A DNA stretch of 64,000 nt from Sinomonas atrocyanea (lineage in GTDB: Bacteria > Actinomycetota > Actinomycetes > Actinomycetales > Micrococcaceae), in contig NZ_JAUSRH010000014.1 in assembly GCF_030811715.1 (NCBI RefSeq), positions 47,914 through 111,913 on the forward strand. The letters run 5' to 3'. Numbering within the stretch: the stretch's first letter is position 1; each line of letters opens with the position of its first letter. Below are positions 1 to 9,700 of the stretch, one piece after another. Under the pieces are notes generated by a model. The model was not told where the DNA came from, searched no databases, and worked only from the letters and a program-made list of their open reading frames with translations. The position numbers and the translations under genes are program-made.

Positions 1-643
1 CCACGGCGGCGGCCGCGCCGTCGGCGAAGAGGGAGGCGCCGAGGATGGTGTCCGGGTCGTTGGAGCTGCGCACGTGCAGGGTGCACAGTTCGACGAGTGC
101 CACGAGGACCACGGCGTTCGGGTCCGCGTCGCAGAACGCCTTGGCCATGCGCAGGGCCGGGAAGGCGGCGTAGCAGCCCATGAAGCCGAGGTGGAAGCGC
201 TGCACGGACGGGCTCAGGCCGAGGTCGCGCACAATCCGGTAGTCCGGGCCCGGGTTGAAGAAGCCCGTGCACGAGACGGTGACCACGTGCGTGACGTCCT
301 CGGGCGCGATCCCGTCCGCGTTGTCGAGGGCGCGGCGGGCCGTATCAGTGAACAGGGGGGTGGCCTCGCGGACGAACACGTCGTTGCGGGTCTTGGTGCT
401 CGGGCTCAGGAGCCTGCCCGTGGAGGGGTCGAAGAAGTCCGGATCGTGGTCCGGCCGGTCCCACGAGAACTCGGCGAGGGCCGAGTAGCGGGTGTCGATC
501 GCGGCGGCGTCGAAGCACGTCGTGACGAGGCGCTGGCCGAGGCGCGTGAGGCCCTCCTGCGCTGCGAACACGTCGCGGGCCTCGGCCTGCTTGAGCACGG
601 TGGACGGGACAGCGGTCTCGAGGGACCTCACCAGGACGGTCAT
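1..643 (-). CDS. Type III polyketide synthase (chalcone synthase family), 3' end outside the window
   Basis: The reverse strand reads open from an ATG at 643 to the left edge, giving the first 214 residues. The chalcone/stilbene synthase fold is clear: the segment around residues 151-160 (HLGFMGCYAA) holds the nucleophilic Cys157, matching the active-site Cys of plant chalcone synthase and bacterial PhlD/RppA-type enzymes. These enzymes condense malonyl-CoA units on a CoA starter to make pyrones, alkylresorcinols or phloroglucinols; the product here cannot be told. The ATG at 643 is preceded by GGGGGAAG, a usable ribosome binding site. An overlapping ATG at 650 is in another frame and was rejected. 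The catalytic His and Asn lie in the missing part. Confidence 0.9.
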   Translation of the reverse strand, partial: MTVLVRSLETAVPSTVLKQAEARDVFAAQEGLTRLGQRLVTTCFDAAAIDTRYSALAEFSWDRPDHDPDFFDPSTGRLLSPSTKTRNDVFVREATPLFTDTARRALDNADGIAPEDVTHVVTVSCTGFFNPGPDYRIVRDLGLSPSVQRFHLGFMGCYAAFPALRMAKAFCDADPNAVVLVALVELCTLHVRSSNDPDTILGASLFADGAAAAV

Positions 644-782
644 GGGCCATTCTTCCCCCGAGGCGGGGGGCGAAGACAAGGGGTGAGGCGGCAGCACTCC
701 AGAGGTGGCCCGCAGGAGGGGACGTCCACGAGGGGACCTCCGGGAGCTGACCTTCGTTAGGTGACCCGCGGACGGGCTGGGG

Positions 783-1967
783 TCAGAGCACCCCGGCGGA
801 CTCGAGCTGCTGGGCCAGTCCCGCGCCGTCCGGCGCCGAAGCCCAGGTGAGGCCCGGGCGGGAGGCGCCCCCTGCGGCGTCGTGCGTGGTGCCGCCCGAG
901 AAGACCGCCTGGCCGGGCGAGAGCTCCCGGATGGCGACCGCGGCCACGGAGTCGGGGTGCGCGGCGGCGAACTCGGCGTAGATCGACTCGTCGTGCTGGC
1001 CGTTGTCGCCCACGAGGAGCCAGCGGATGCCGGGGAACTCGGCGGCGAGGCGCTCGAGGTTCTCCCGCTTGTGGTCCCGGCCCGAGCGGAACCAGCGCTC
1101 CGGGGTCATGCCCCAGTCAGTGAGCAGGAGCGGGCCCGCCGGGTACAGGTTGCGTCCCAGGAACCGCTGGAGCGTGGGCGCGGCATTCCACGGCCCGGTC
1201 GAGAGGTACACGATCGGCGCCTCCGGATGCTCCGTGGCGAGCCGGTCGAGGAGCACCGCCATGCCCGGGGTGGGCGTGCGGGCCCGCTCGCTGAGCACGA
1301 AGGTGTTCCACAGCGCGAGGAACGGCCGCGGGAGGGCGGTGACCATGACGGTGTCGTCGATGTCGGAGACGATCCCGAAGCCCGCGCCCGGCTCGACGAC
1401 GAGCACCTGCGCGGTGTCCGGCTCGGCCCCGTCCGCGCTCATCCGCGCCTCGTGCCAGCCCGGTTCGAGCTCCACGTCCACGAGCGCGTCGACCACCCCG
1501 CCGGCGTCGGCATGCACGACGGCGCGCGTCGCCCCGATCTCGACCGTCACCTCAGCGTGCTGGATCGGCACGGACGTGAAGGAGACCCAGCCTCGGAAGT
1601 TGTTGAAGGCATCCGACTCACCGTGCAGGCCCGGCCGGGAGTACATGACGCGTCCGAGCACGCGCACGCGCCGCGTGGACCCGTACCCGCGGTACGCGAC
1701 CACCTGGGCCACGTAGTCTCCGCGCTTGGCCTGGCGGGTGCGGAGGTCGTTCCACCTCTGGGCGACGCGCTGCGCCACACGGAAGAGCGGCTTGAGGCGG
1801 GGCGAGGCGCCGGCGCACTCCGGTGCAGGCGGGGCGGCGGTGGCTGTCGCGGTGCCGGCTGCCGCGGTGCCTGGTGTCCCGGTGCCGGCTGCCCCGCCAT
1901 CGGGCCCAGCGCCGGCGGTGCGGGGGCCCTCGGGGCCGGAGACGGCGTTGGCATGCTGCGCGGTCAT
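783..1967 (-). CDS. APP1-family (DUF2183) phosphatidate phosphatase-like protein
   Basis: 394 residues from the ATG at 1967. The C-terminal half carries the HAD-like DUF2183/APP1 catalytic domain: DIDDT at residues 202-206 (nucleophile and acid aspartates), LSTGPWN at 255-261 and GDNGQHD at 320-326. Yeast App1 dephosphorylates phosphatidate; bacterial homologues are uncharacterised. The first 55 residues are a low-complexity Ala/Gly/Thr/Pro stretch, and a beta-rich domain follows before the catalytic part. The frame stays open upstream to 2147, but that would overlap the preceding gene, so the ATG at 1967 is preferred. The C-terminal linker holds a THDAAGG peptide that resembles the AHDAGP insert seen in other proteins of this window. 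Confidence 0.85.
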   Translation of the reverse strand: MTAQHANAVSGPEGPRTAGAGPDGGAAGTGTPGTAAAGTATATAAPPAPECAGASPRLKPLFRVAQRVAQRWNDLRTRQAKRGDYVAQVVAYRGYGSTRRVRVLGRVMYSRPGLHGESDAFNNFRGWVSFTSVPIQHAEVTVEIGATRAVVHADAGGVVDALVDVELEPGWHEARMSADGAEPDTAQVLVVEPGAGFGIVSDIDDTVMVTALPRPFLALWNTFVLSERARTPTPGMAVLLDRLATEHPEAPIVYLSTGPWNAAPTLQRFLGRNLYPAGPLLLTDWGMTPERWFRSGRDHKRENLERLAAEFPGIRWLLVGDNGQHDESIYAEFAAAHPDSVAAVAIRELSPGQAVFSGGTTHDAAGGASRPGLTWASAPDGAGLAQQLESAGVL

Positions 1968-2100
1968 GGTCCCACTGTCCCACGGGTCTGGGGCCCGGAT
2001 CACATCGGGCCGCGCTGCGGCGCGCCCGCGCGGGGGTGCAGTCCGGCCGGGGTGCAGTCCGGCTGGGGGCAGCGGCCCCGGCCCAGGGACGGGCTCTGCC

Positions 2101-3564
2101 TCAGACGCGCGCGAGCTGCTCGATGTCCTCGAGGAACGCGGCCGCAACCTCCTCGCTCACGGTCGTCTTCGTCTCGGCGACGGCCTCGAGGTAGTCCTGC
2201 GTGGTGGGTCCGCGGCGCGCCAGTGCGGCCGCGGGATGGGACCCGTCCGGTGCACTGGTGCGCCCCGACTCCAGCCCTGCCGCGGGGCCGCCGGCGAGGG
2301 ACGCGCCGCCGCCGGCCGGGCCGGCGTCGTGCGCCAGGTCCCCGGCGTCGCGGTGGACGGCGCCCCCGGCCGCGGGCGAGCCTGCCATCCCCGGCACTGG
2401 GACCGGCTCCGCCGCGTACACCGCCTTCTCGAGCGCGCGCTGGGACGCCGACCGCGCCGCGAACTCGATGTCCGCCGGCGAGAATCCCTCCGTGTGCTCC
2501 ACGAGCTGCTCCACGTCCACCTCGGCCAGGACCGCCTCCGGGATGAAGCGCTGCCACATGGCCCGGCGTGCCTCGGCGTCCGGCAGGCCGATGGGGATCA
2601 CGTAGTCGAACCGGCCATGGCGCAGGAAGGCGGAGTCGAGGGCGCGGATGAAATTGGTCGCGCACACGAGCAGGCGGCCGGGCTGTTCGCGGAAGGCAGG
2701 GATGATCTTGAGTAGCTCGTTCGTGACGCCCTGGTTGGGGCTGGGCGGGTCGCCGGCGCGGTGGGAGGCGATCTCCTCGACCTCGTCCAGGAAGACCACG
2801 GCGTGCTCGAGCTCGGAGATCTCGAGGAAGGTGGTGCGCAGCGCGCCGGCGAGGCCCTCCGGCCCGGCGGCGAGGCGGGACGGGAACACCTCGACGAACG
2901 GCCACTCGAGGCGGGAGGCGATCGCCTTCGCGAACGTCGTCTTGCCGGTCCCCGGCGGCCCGAAGAGCACGACGGCGCGCGGGGGCACCACCCCGAACTC
3001 GTCCGCGAGCTCGGCCTGGGCCAGCGGAAGCACGAGCCGGCGCTCGAGGAGCTGCTTCTCCCGCTTCATGCCGGCCACCCGGTCCCACAGGTCGCGCGGG
3101 AGGACGCGGCCGCCCAGCTGGGCCAGAGGCTCGAGTTCGGTGCGCTGGACCGGGATCTGCCGCTCGAAGAAGCGCAGGTTCTGCACGTCCTTGAATCCGC
3201 GGGAGAGGAAGGCCTCGAGGCGGGTCTCGGTGTCCGGCATGAGCGCGGACAGCTTGGTCAGGCCCAGGGGGGCCATGCGGTTCTCGAGGGCAGCGAGGAG
3301 CGCGGTGCCGATCCCGCGCGAGCGCCACTCCGGCAGGGTCGCGAGGAACACGATCCAGCCCTGCTCGTGCGCTGCGCGGCCCACGGCGGCCCCGACCACG
3401 TCGTCGCCGTGCAGGGCCACGACGGCCACGTCCTTCTGGCAGCTCGCGAGGACCTCGGAGAGCGAGTACACCGGTTCGATGCCCGAGGCCGTCATGGCGC
3501 TCCACAGGTGCAGGATCCCGTCCAGGTCCGAGGGGTGGAAGTCCCTGATCCGCCACGTGGTCAT
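2101..3564 (-). CDS. GNAT acetyltransferase-AAA+ ATPase fusion protein
   Basis: 487 residues. An N-terminal GNAT domain (about 1-135) has the acetyl-CoA loop RSRGIGTALL at 81-90. It is followed by a linker and a AAA+ ATPase module with Walker A GPPGTGKT at 202-209, Walker B VVFLDE at 256-261 and a sensor-1-like CATN. The ATPase resembles FtsH/VPS4-type classical AAA proteins, but no protease domain is present. A long Gly/Ala/Asp linker near residues 390-445 contains AHDAGPAGGG, the dispersed insert described elsewhere in this annotation. The start at 3564 has AAGGAG nine bases upstream. The substrate is unknown; acetylation coupled to ATP-driven remodelling is an inference from the fusion alone. 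Confidence 0.85.
   Translation of the reverse strand: MTTWRIRDFHPSDLDGILHLWSAMTASGIEPVYSLSEVLASCQKDVAVVALHGDDVVGAAVGRAAHEQGWIVFLATLPEWRSRGIGTALLAALENRMAPLGLTKLSALMPDTETRLEAFLSRGFKDVQNLRFFERQIPVQRTELEPLAQLGGRVLPRDLWDRVAGMKREKQLLERRLVLPLAQAELADEFGVVPPRAVVLFGPPGTGKTTFAKAIASRLEWPFVEVFPSRLAAGPEGLAGALRTTFLEISELEHAVVFLDEVEEIASHRAGDPPSPNQGVTNELLKIIPAFREQPGRLLVCATNFIRALDSAFLRHGRFDYVIPIGLPDAEARRAMWQRFIPEAVLAEVDVEQLVEHTEGFSPADIEFAARSASQRALEKAVYAAEPVPVPGMAGSPAAGGAVHRDAGDLAHDAGPAGGGASLAGGPAAGLESGRTSAPDGSHPAAALARRGPTTQDYLEAVAETKTTVSEEVAAAFLEDIEQLARV
2318..2334 (-). repeat. AHDAGP 17-mer, copy in the GNAT-AAA gene
   Basis: On the reverse strand this reads GCGCACGACGCCGGCCC and encodes AHDAGP in a low-complexity linker. 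The identical 17-mer occurs at 7391-7407 and 23853-23869 in two unrelated genes. Confidence 0.85.
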
Positions 3565-3822
3565 CCGGGGGTGCTCCTTCGCTCCGTGGGCCCCTTCGCG
3601 GCCGCTGGGGCGAGTCTATCGACGGCACGTGGCGGTGAGGTTGCGCCGGCGGCGTCCGCTCCTGCCCTCTTTGGGTCTCGGGCTCCGGCGCGTCCTGCCG
3701 CGACACACCGCGCAGCAGGCCGGCACCGCGGCCCAAAGTGGGCGGGACGGGACGCCCCGGGGATCGTCCCGGGCGGAGCCGGCGTCCAGTCTGCGGCCAG
3801 ACTGCTCTGGCAGGATCCCTGC

Positions 3823-4194
3823 ATGAGCATCGTGAAGATCAACGCCATCACCGTTCCCGCCGACTCGGGCGACGAGCTTGCCCGCCGCTTCGCCGCGCGC
3901 GCCGGTGCGGTGGACGGCCAGCCCGGCTTCGAGGGCTTCGAGCTGCTCCAGCCCACCGACGGCCGCAACGTCTGGCTCGTCGTGACGCGCTGGGCCGACG
4001 AGGAGAGCTTCGAGGCGTGGAAGAACTCGGCTTCGTTCGGGCGCGGGCACGGCCGGCCCGAGGGCGCGGCCGCCGGTGCCGGGGGCGCGGGTGCCGAGGG
4101 TGCGGCTCCCGGGGCCGAGGGCGCCGAGCGCCAGCGCCCGGTGGGCATGTCCGCGGAGCTGTGGAGCTTCGTGCCCGCAGACCTGGGCCGGTAG
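3823..4194 (+). CDS. ABM-domain protein (antibiotic biosynthesis monooxygenase / HmoB-like)
   Basis: 123 residues. The sequence follows the dimeric alpha-beta barrel (ABM) family: an early beta strand (VKINAITVPA), the PGFEGFELLQ segment and the VTRWADEESFEAWKNS stretch typical of heme-degrading or quinone-forming monooxygenases such as HmoB and MhuD. Between about residues 67 and 105 there is a Gly/Ala-rich insertion not usual for the fold; the last strand (SAELWSFVP) follows it. The ATG at 3823 was chosen because the ABM fold begins there. Substrate unknown; heme or an aromatic compound are the family options. It is monocistronic and converges on the efflux gene at 4413-5606. Confidence 0.85.
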   Translation: MSIVKINAITVPADSGDELARRFAARAGAVDGQPGFEGFELLQPTDGRNVWLVVTRWADEESFEAWKNSASFGRGHGRPEGAAAGAGGAGAEGAAPGAEGAERQRPVGMSAELWSFVPADLGR

Positions 4195-4278
4195 GTCGGG
4201 CCCGAGGGCCGGCTGGGGAGCGTGCCACCCATCGCGGCGTCCTCCCGAACCGCTCCACCCAGCAGTCTCTCGGGAAGA

Positions 4279-4336
4279 CCCTGCGCTTCGGTCGGAACCA
4301 CCGTCTGCAGCCGGAGGTTCCGACCGAAGGGCAGGG
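4279..4336. terminator. Long inverted repeat between convergent genes, candidate bidirectional terminator
   Basis: Arms of 21 nt at 4279-4299 and 4316-4336 are complementary at 20 of 21 positions (shared core TTCGGTCGGAACC), with a 16-nt loop. It sits between the convergent ABM gene and the MFS gene. No U-tract follows, so termination is inferred from position and stem strength. Confidence 0.6.
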
Positions 4337-4412
4337 CGCTTTCCTGCAGCGGGCGCCAGGTCCCGCGCGTCGAGCGGCTTCAGACCGGCTGCGCCAGGGC
4401 CGGTAGCCGTCC

Positions 4413-5606
4413 TCAGCCCTGCCGGCGCCGCAGCACGAGCGCGAGCACCGCGGCCACCGCGGCCGCGACCGTCATGATCACCGCCATGGGCACGGCGGTG
4501 CGGTCGCCGGCGAGCCCGGACAGCGGTGACACGATCGCGCCGAACACGAACTGGACCGCCCCGAGCACGGCCGAGCCGCTGCCCGAGACGTGCCGCACGG
4601 CGTCGAGGGCCAGCGCCGAGGAGTTGCCCATGAGGAAGCCCACGCTCGTCACCGCGCACCAGATCGGGATCGCAAGGAGCCAGCGCGGCACGGGTGCGAG
4701 CGCGACCGCGAGGATGGCCACGCAGAAGACGAGCAGGAGCGGCGCGGCCGTCCCCACGATCCGCTGGGCCGGGATGCGCTTGACCAGGCGGGACGAGATG
4801 TACCCGGCGATGATGAGCCCCGCGGCGTTGAGTCCGAACAGAGCCCCGTAGGCGAGGGGCGGCAGTCCCATGACCACCTGGTACACGAACGGCGACGCCG
4901 GGATGTAGGACATCATGGTCGCGAACGAGGTGGCGAAGAGCCCCGCGTACCCGAGGTACCGGGGCACCTTGAACAGCTGCGCGAGGCCGCCGAGGATGCC
5001 GTGCTCGCCACGCGACTCGCGCGGGAGCGTCTCACGGAACACGGACGAGACGCTCAGCATCATGAGCACGAACAGCCCCGCGAGGGTCCACATGATCCCG
5101 CGCCACCCGATCGGCCCCTCGAGCAGCGCGCCGAGCGAGGGCGCCACCGCCGGCGCGACGCCGTTGACGGTCATGAGGAGGCTGAGGGTGCGCGCGGTCT
5201 CCGACCCGCGGGTGAGGTCCACGATGATGGCCCGCGCGATCACGATGCCCGCCGCGCCGAACAGCCCCTGCCCGAGCCTGGCGGTGATGAGCACCTCGAG
5301 GTTGGGCGCGAGCGCCGCTGCGACCGAGGAGAGGATCGCGCCGACGTTCCCGAGGACCAGCGGCCTGAGCCGGCCGAACCTGTCCGAGATCGACCCGAAC
5401 GCGAGCTGCCCCGCCGCCATCCCGAGCAGGAACCCGGTGAGTGTGAGCTGCACGCCGGAGGCCGTCGCGGCGAACTCCTGCTGCACGCGCGGGAAGCTGG
5501 GCAGGTAGAGGTCGGTCGACAGGGGCGCCGTCATGGACAGGAACGCCAGGACCAGGAGCCAGGGCGCGCTGATGCCCTCGCTGCGGTTCAGCGGCTTCGG
5601 GGGCAT
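4413..5606 (-). CDS. Bcr/CflA-family multidrug efflux MFS transporter
   Basis: 397 residues with about twelve hydrophobic segments. The first membrane segment carries the Bcr/CflA signature (MTAPLSTDLYLPSFPRVQQ), and the loop between helices 2 and 3 has the MFS motif GSISDRFGRLRP. The RGIMWTLAGLFVLMMLSVS region is the usual sixth helix. Family members are proton-driven exporters of drugs such as bicyclomycin, chloramphenicol or sulfonamides; the substrate here is unknown. There is no clear ribosome binding site before the ATG at 5606. It is followed on the same strand, 115 nt upstream, by nothing obviously linked, so it is probably a single-gene unit. Confidence 0.9.
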   Translation of the reverse strand: MPPKPLNRSEGISAPWLLVLAFLSMTAPLSTDLYLPSFPRVQQEFAATASGVQLTLTGFLLGMAAGQLAFGSISDRFGRLRPLVLGNVGAILSSVAAALAPNLEVLITARLGQGLFGAAGIVIARAIIVDLTRGSETARTLSLLMTVNGVAPAVAPSLGALLEGPIGWRGIMWTLAGLFVLMMLSVSSVFRETLPRESRGEHGILGGLAQLFKVPRYLGYAGLFATSFATMMSYIPASPFVYQVVMGLPPLAYGALFGLNAAGLIIAGYISSRLVKRIPAQRIVGTAAPLLLVFCVAILAVALAPVPRWLLAIPIWCAVTSVGFLMGNSSALALDAVRHVSGSGSAVLGAVQFVFGAIVSPLSGLAGDRTAVPMAVIMTVAAAVAAVLALVLRRRQG

Positions 5607-5720
5607 GGCGGGGCAGTGGTTGAGGCGTCAGGCACCCGCCCAGACTACGCGCCCGCCACGCACGACGCCGCGCCGCACCTCCCGCGTGACGCCGCCTCCC
5701 GCGGGGACTACTCGCAGGCG

Positions 5721-6581
5721 CTAGAGCGGCCTCCGCGCCCAGTCCGGGGTGCCCGCGAGGACTTCGGGATGCTCCTCGGCGTAGCGGCGGAGTCCGCCCT
5801 TGCGCGGCACCTTCACGGGGTCGGGCCAGCGGGGAGACAGGTCGTCGCCGAGGGTGACGCCGCGGATCTTCCGCCCGATCAGGGGCACGACCCAGTCGCC
5901 GAGCCAGGCCCGCTGGGCCGCGACCCACTCGCGCGGCCCACGCCGCATCCGCGGCTCGCGCCCGCGCTGCTTGGCGCTCTGCGGGTATCCGAGCTGCTCG
6001 AGCACCCCGCGGGCGAGGAACTTGTGGCCGGCCTTGGACATGTGGAGACGGTCCGTGTCCCACATGCGCCGGTCGGCATACTCATCGAAGCACCAGTAGT
6101 CCACGAGGACGGCGCCGAGCTCGCGCGCGAGGCCGCGGACGCGCTCGTTGTACTGCCAGTTGCGGTGCTTGAGCGGCTCGAGGACGGGGTTGACCTTGAC
6201 GTCGTACCCCGTGAACAGCACCAGGGTCGCGCCGGTTGCGGCGAGCCGGCGCACGAGGTCCTCGTACTGGCCGAGCAGCTGGTCCATGTCGGTGCCGAGG
6301 TCGAGGATGTCGTTCCCGCCGGCGTACAGGGTCACGAGCGTGGGCTCCATGGCCAGTGCCGGCGCAAGCTGGTCCGCGACGATCTGGCGCAGCCGCTTGG
6401 ACCGCACGGCGAGGTTCGCGTACTCCCAGCCCTTCTCGGCCTTGGCGAGCTTCTCGGCCATCCGGTCGGCCCACCCGCGGACGCCGTTGGGCAGGGCGGG
6501 GTTCCAGTCCCCCACCCCCTCCGTGAAGGAGTCCCCCAGGGCGACGAACCTCTTCCGGCTCCCGCGAACGCTTCCTGCCAC
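5721..6581 (-). CDS. SGNH/GDSL-family hydrolase
   Basis: 286 residues. Block I GDSFTEG (16-22, nucleophile Ser18), block III GGND (88-91) and block V DRLH (177-180, catalytic Asp/His) are all present, so an intact esterase or acyl-hydrolase is expected. There is no signal peptide, pointing to a cytoplasmic enzyme. The C-terminal 90 residues are basic and Trp/Arg-rich with no recognised domain. The GTG at 6581 starts about 15 residues before block I. It lies directly after jetC and the 22-bp repeat array on the same strand, where jetD would be expected in a Wadjet operon, but it has no similarity to JetD. Confidence 0.9.
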   Translation of the reverse strand: MAGSVRGSRKRFVALGDSFTEGVGDWNPALPNGVRGWADRMAEKLAKAEKGWEYANLAVRSKRLRQIVADQLAPALAMEPTLVTLYAGGNDILDLGTDMDQLLGQYEDLVRRLAATGATLVLFTGYDVKVNPVLEPLKHRNWQYNERVRGLARELGAVLVDYWCFDEYADRRMWDTDRLHMSKAGHKFLARGVLEQLGYPQSAKQRGREPRMRRGPREWVAAQRAWLGDWVVPLIGRKIRGVTLGDDLSPRWPDPVKVPRKGGLRRYAEEHPEVLAGTPDWARRPL

Positions 6582-6649
6582 CCGGCGAGCCTAGGGCCGG
6601 CGTGCTACCGGCGGCCGAAGGGAGGGTGAACGCCAGGCAACGGCAGACC

Positions 6650-6760
6650 TGACTCCTCAACCCGACGGACGTGACTCCTCAACCCGACGGACGTGACTCC
6701 TCAACCCGACGGACGTGACTCCTCAACCTGACGGGCGTGACTCCTCAACGCCCGACGGAC
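6650..6760. repeat. 22-bp tandem array, TGACTCCTCAAC family, five copies
   Basis: GACTCCTCAAC recurs at 6651, 6673, 6695, 6717 and 6739, an exact 22-nt period. Each unit is the 13-nt core GTGACTCCTCAAC followed by a 9-nt spacer, mostly CCGACGGAC; the last copies have drifted. It fills the gap between jetC and the SGNH hydrolase. The same core, inverted and with a different spacer, recurs at 34121-34186, and related copies occur near 56489 and 59903-59958. Confidence 0.9.
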
Positions 6761-6786
6761 GCGCTTGACGGACTGCGGGCCAGCCG

Positions 6787-9700
6787 TCAGCGCAGCACGA
6801 TGTCCACGGGGTTCGCCTGCGACACCGGCCCCCCGGGGACCGACGGGCCCTCGATGAGCCCCGACCGGTTGGTGCGCCTGTCCCGCAGGATCTCCGTGAC
6901 GGACCCGAGGTAGCGCGAGAGGTCGATCACGTTCTCTGGGGCCGCGAGCAGCAGCTGGAAGCCGAACTCGTGCAGCGCCGCGATGCCCTGGCCGGCGAAC
7001 TCCTCGGACGCGAGCACGAACGCCTCGTCCATCATGACGGTCCCGTAGCCCGTGAACCCGTGCTCGGCGATGCCCAGCTGGTAGCTCAGGGCCGCGGCCA
7101 TGATGAACGCAGTGAAGCGCTGCCGCTCGCCGCCGGACATCGAGCCCGTGTCCGCGTGCACGAACACCTCGTCCCGCGCCGTGCCCGCGGCGGCGTCCCG
7201 CGAGACCCGGTGCTCCTTGCAGGAGATGAACACGTGGGCGCGCGTGTCGAGCACCTCGGCCCGCCACCGCCGGTCCTCGGGCGTCTGGGACGCGAGCCGC
7301 TTCACGAGCGCCTCCAGCGTCTTGTAGCGGACGGTGAGCTGGTCCTCTCCGGCGCCGACCCCGGCGGTCCCGCTGCCGCCCGAGGAGGCCGGGCCGGCGT
7401 CGTGCGCCGCCGCGGAATTCGCGGACGACGGCGCGTGGCGCGCCTTGAGCGCGGAGACGATCGCCTCCTTGAACTGCTTCGCGGACGCCGGGACGGTCTG
7501 GCGGATGTCCAGCTCGAGGTACGAGCCGTCGTGGAAGTCCACCCCGGCCAGGATCGAGTTGAGCGGCAGGATGCGGGCCGCAATGCCGCGGCGCTCCTCG
7601 TCGAGCAGGTGCAGCAGCGTCGAGAAGGACTCGTGCGTGCGCTGGGCGAAGAACTCCCGGAACTGCGCCTCCTGCGCGGGCAGGCCCTCCGAGACGATCT
7701 GGCGGTAGCGGGCCTCGAACGCGGCCGCGGCCCCGATCGAGACGCCGTGGTCCGCCGCGACCACGGGGCCCCAGTCGCGCTGGAACTGCTCGAAGATGCG
7801 GGTGAGCCGCTCGGCCGCGGCCTGCGCGCGGCTCTCCGCGGCGTGCACGCGGGCAGCGAGGCGGCCATGGACCTCGGCGGCGATCCGCTCGAGGTCGTGC
7901 TGGTCCGCGGCCTGGCCGAACTCCTCGAACAGCGGCCCGAGCGTGCCAGTCGCCGCGGCAGACGGCGGGGCGTCGGCGAGGCGGGCCCGCGCGGCCTCGA
8001 GGAGCCGATCGGCAGTCACCAGCTGCGCGTCGAGCTGGCGGTACTCGCTCTGGAGCACGGCCGCGGCCTCGGTGGAGGCCTGGTGCTCTGCGCGGGCCGC
8101 CTCGACCTTGGCACGCAGCGGCTCGAGGTCACCCTGGGCCGCGAGCGCGTCCTCGAGGCGGGCGCCGATGCGGCGCAGCTCGTCCTCGGCCGCGGCAGAG
8201 GAGACCTCCTCCCACGCCCGCTCGTCCCGGGCCACCCGCCGCAGCGCCTCGAGCCGGCGGGAGAGGCCCTGGTGCGAGTCCTCGCTCGCCTGGGCCGCCT
8301 CGGCCGCTGCGGCGAGGGAGGCCTCGAGCTCGAGGACCCGCCCGGCGAGGAGCTCGACCTTGGCCGCGTTGTCGAAGCCGAGCACGAAGTCCGCGCGGGC
8401 CGCAAAGCGGTCGTCCTTCTCGACAGTGCCGCGGCCGCGCTTGACCACGCCGCCGAGGCTCAGGCCGCGCTCGAGGCCGGCGAGCTCGTCCGGGTCCTCC
8501 ACGCACGTGTAGGCGAAGTCCACGGCGATGCGCTCGCGGACGTAGTCGCCGGCCGGGCCCGGGACCACCTCGAGCTTGGAGAGCAGGTCTCGCTCCCCGA
8601 CCGAGGCGAGGGCGAGCTCCGCACCGGGGACGCGGCTGGAGAGGTCGACCGCGCGCAGTGCCCCGCGCACCGGGTTCGCGTCGAGCCACCGGGTCACCGC
8701 CGCGAAGTGCTGGCCCGGGACGAGCAGGGTGGTGGCCAGCGAGCGCAGGGCCCGCTCGGCGGCAGGGCGCCACCGCTCCTGGTCCTCGGCGAGGTCGATC
8801 AGCTCCCCGCCGAACGGCATCTCGTCCTCGTCGAGGCCGAGCGCCGAGGCGATCGCGGCGCGGTTCTCGACCGCGTGCTGGGGCAGGAGGCTCTTGCTCT
8901 GCGCGAGGGCCGCGAGCTCCGAGCGCGCCTCGGCGAGCTCGCGCTTGGCGGTCGCGTGGACCTCGAAGGCGTCGAAGCGGGCCTCCCGCAGTGCCGCGGT
9001 GTCCCCCTCGAGCCCGGCGAGGGCCTCGGCGGCCTGCCGGTGCGCCGCCTCCCAGCCCTCGGCGGAGAACGGAAGGTCGAGGCCGGCGTCGTGCAGGCCG
9101 GCCTTCGCCGCGGCCTCGACCTCTCGGCGCAGGCGCAGGCCCACGGTCGCGTTGTCCCGGGCCTGCTCGAGGGCGGAGATCTGGTTGCCGCCGGCGCTGT
9201 TGTACTCGGCCTCGAGGGAGCGCAGCTCGGCGGCCAGGGCGTCGCGGCGGTGGCGCTCGGCGGAGAGCTCCTTCGCCTTCGCCTGGGCGCGGTCCCGGAT
9301 GCCGGCGATGAGCCGCTCCTGGACGGCGACGGCGTGGGACTGGCGGACGGCGTCGAAGGGCTCGTCGGCGAGCTCGCGCAGGCGGGCGGCCTCGGTCAGG
9401 GCGGCCTCGTACTCCTGATTCAGGGCGGGGACGGGGGCGAGCTGGTCGCGCTGGAGCCTGATGTCCTCGAGCCGGGCCCGGATGGACATGAGGTTGCTGA
9501 ACTCCTCGACCACCTCGTCGGCGGCCGCGAGCGTGGCGGGCGGGTCGAGGACCTGGTCCCGGAAGAAGCTGTTGACGCTGCCGCCGAGGCCCTTGCCGGC
9601 CTGGATGACGCGCAGGAGCGGGAGCGCCTGGTCGCTCGAGATGCCCAGGAGCCGGCGGAAGCGCTCGGCGAAGTTCTTGTGGACGTCGAAGACCTGTGCC

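Noticed and set aside
882..2546. 554-codon + strand open frame opposite the APP1-type gene
   Set aside because: Low-complexity Arg/Gly product in the wrong frame; the reverse strand holds DxDDT and GDNGQHD motifs and a Walker A motif further on.
5721..6581. jetD candidate after jetC
   Set aside because: The gene has SGNH hydrolase blocks I, III and V and no Toprim-like or DUF2220 features.
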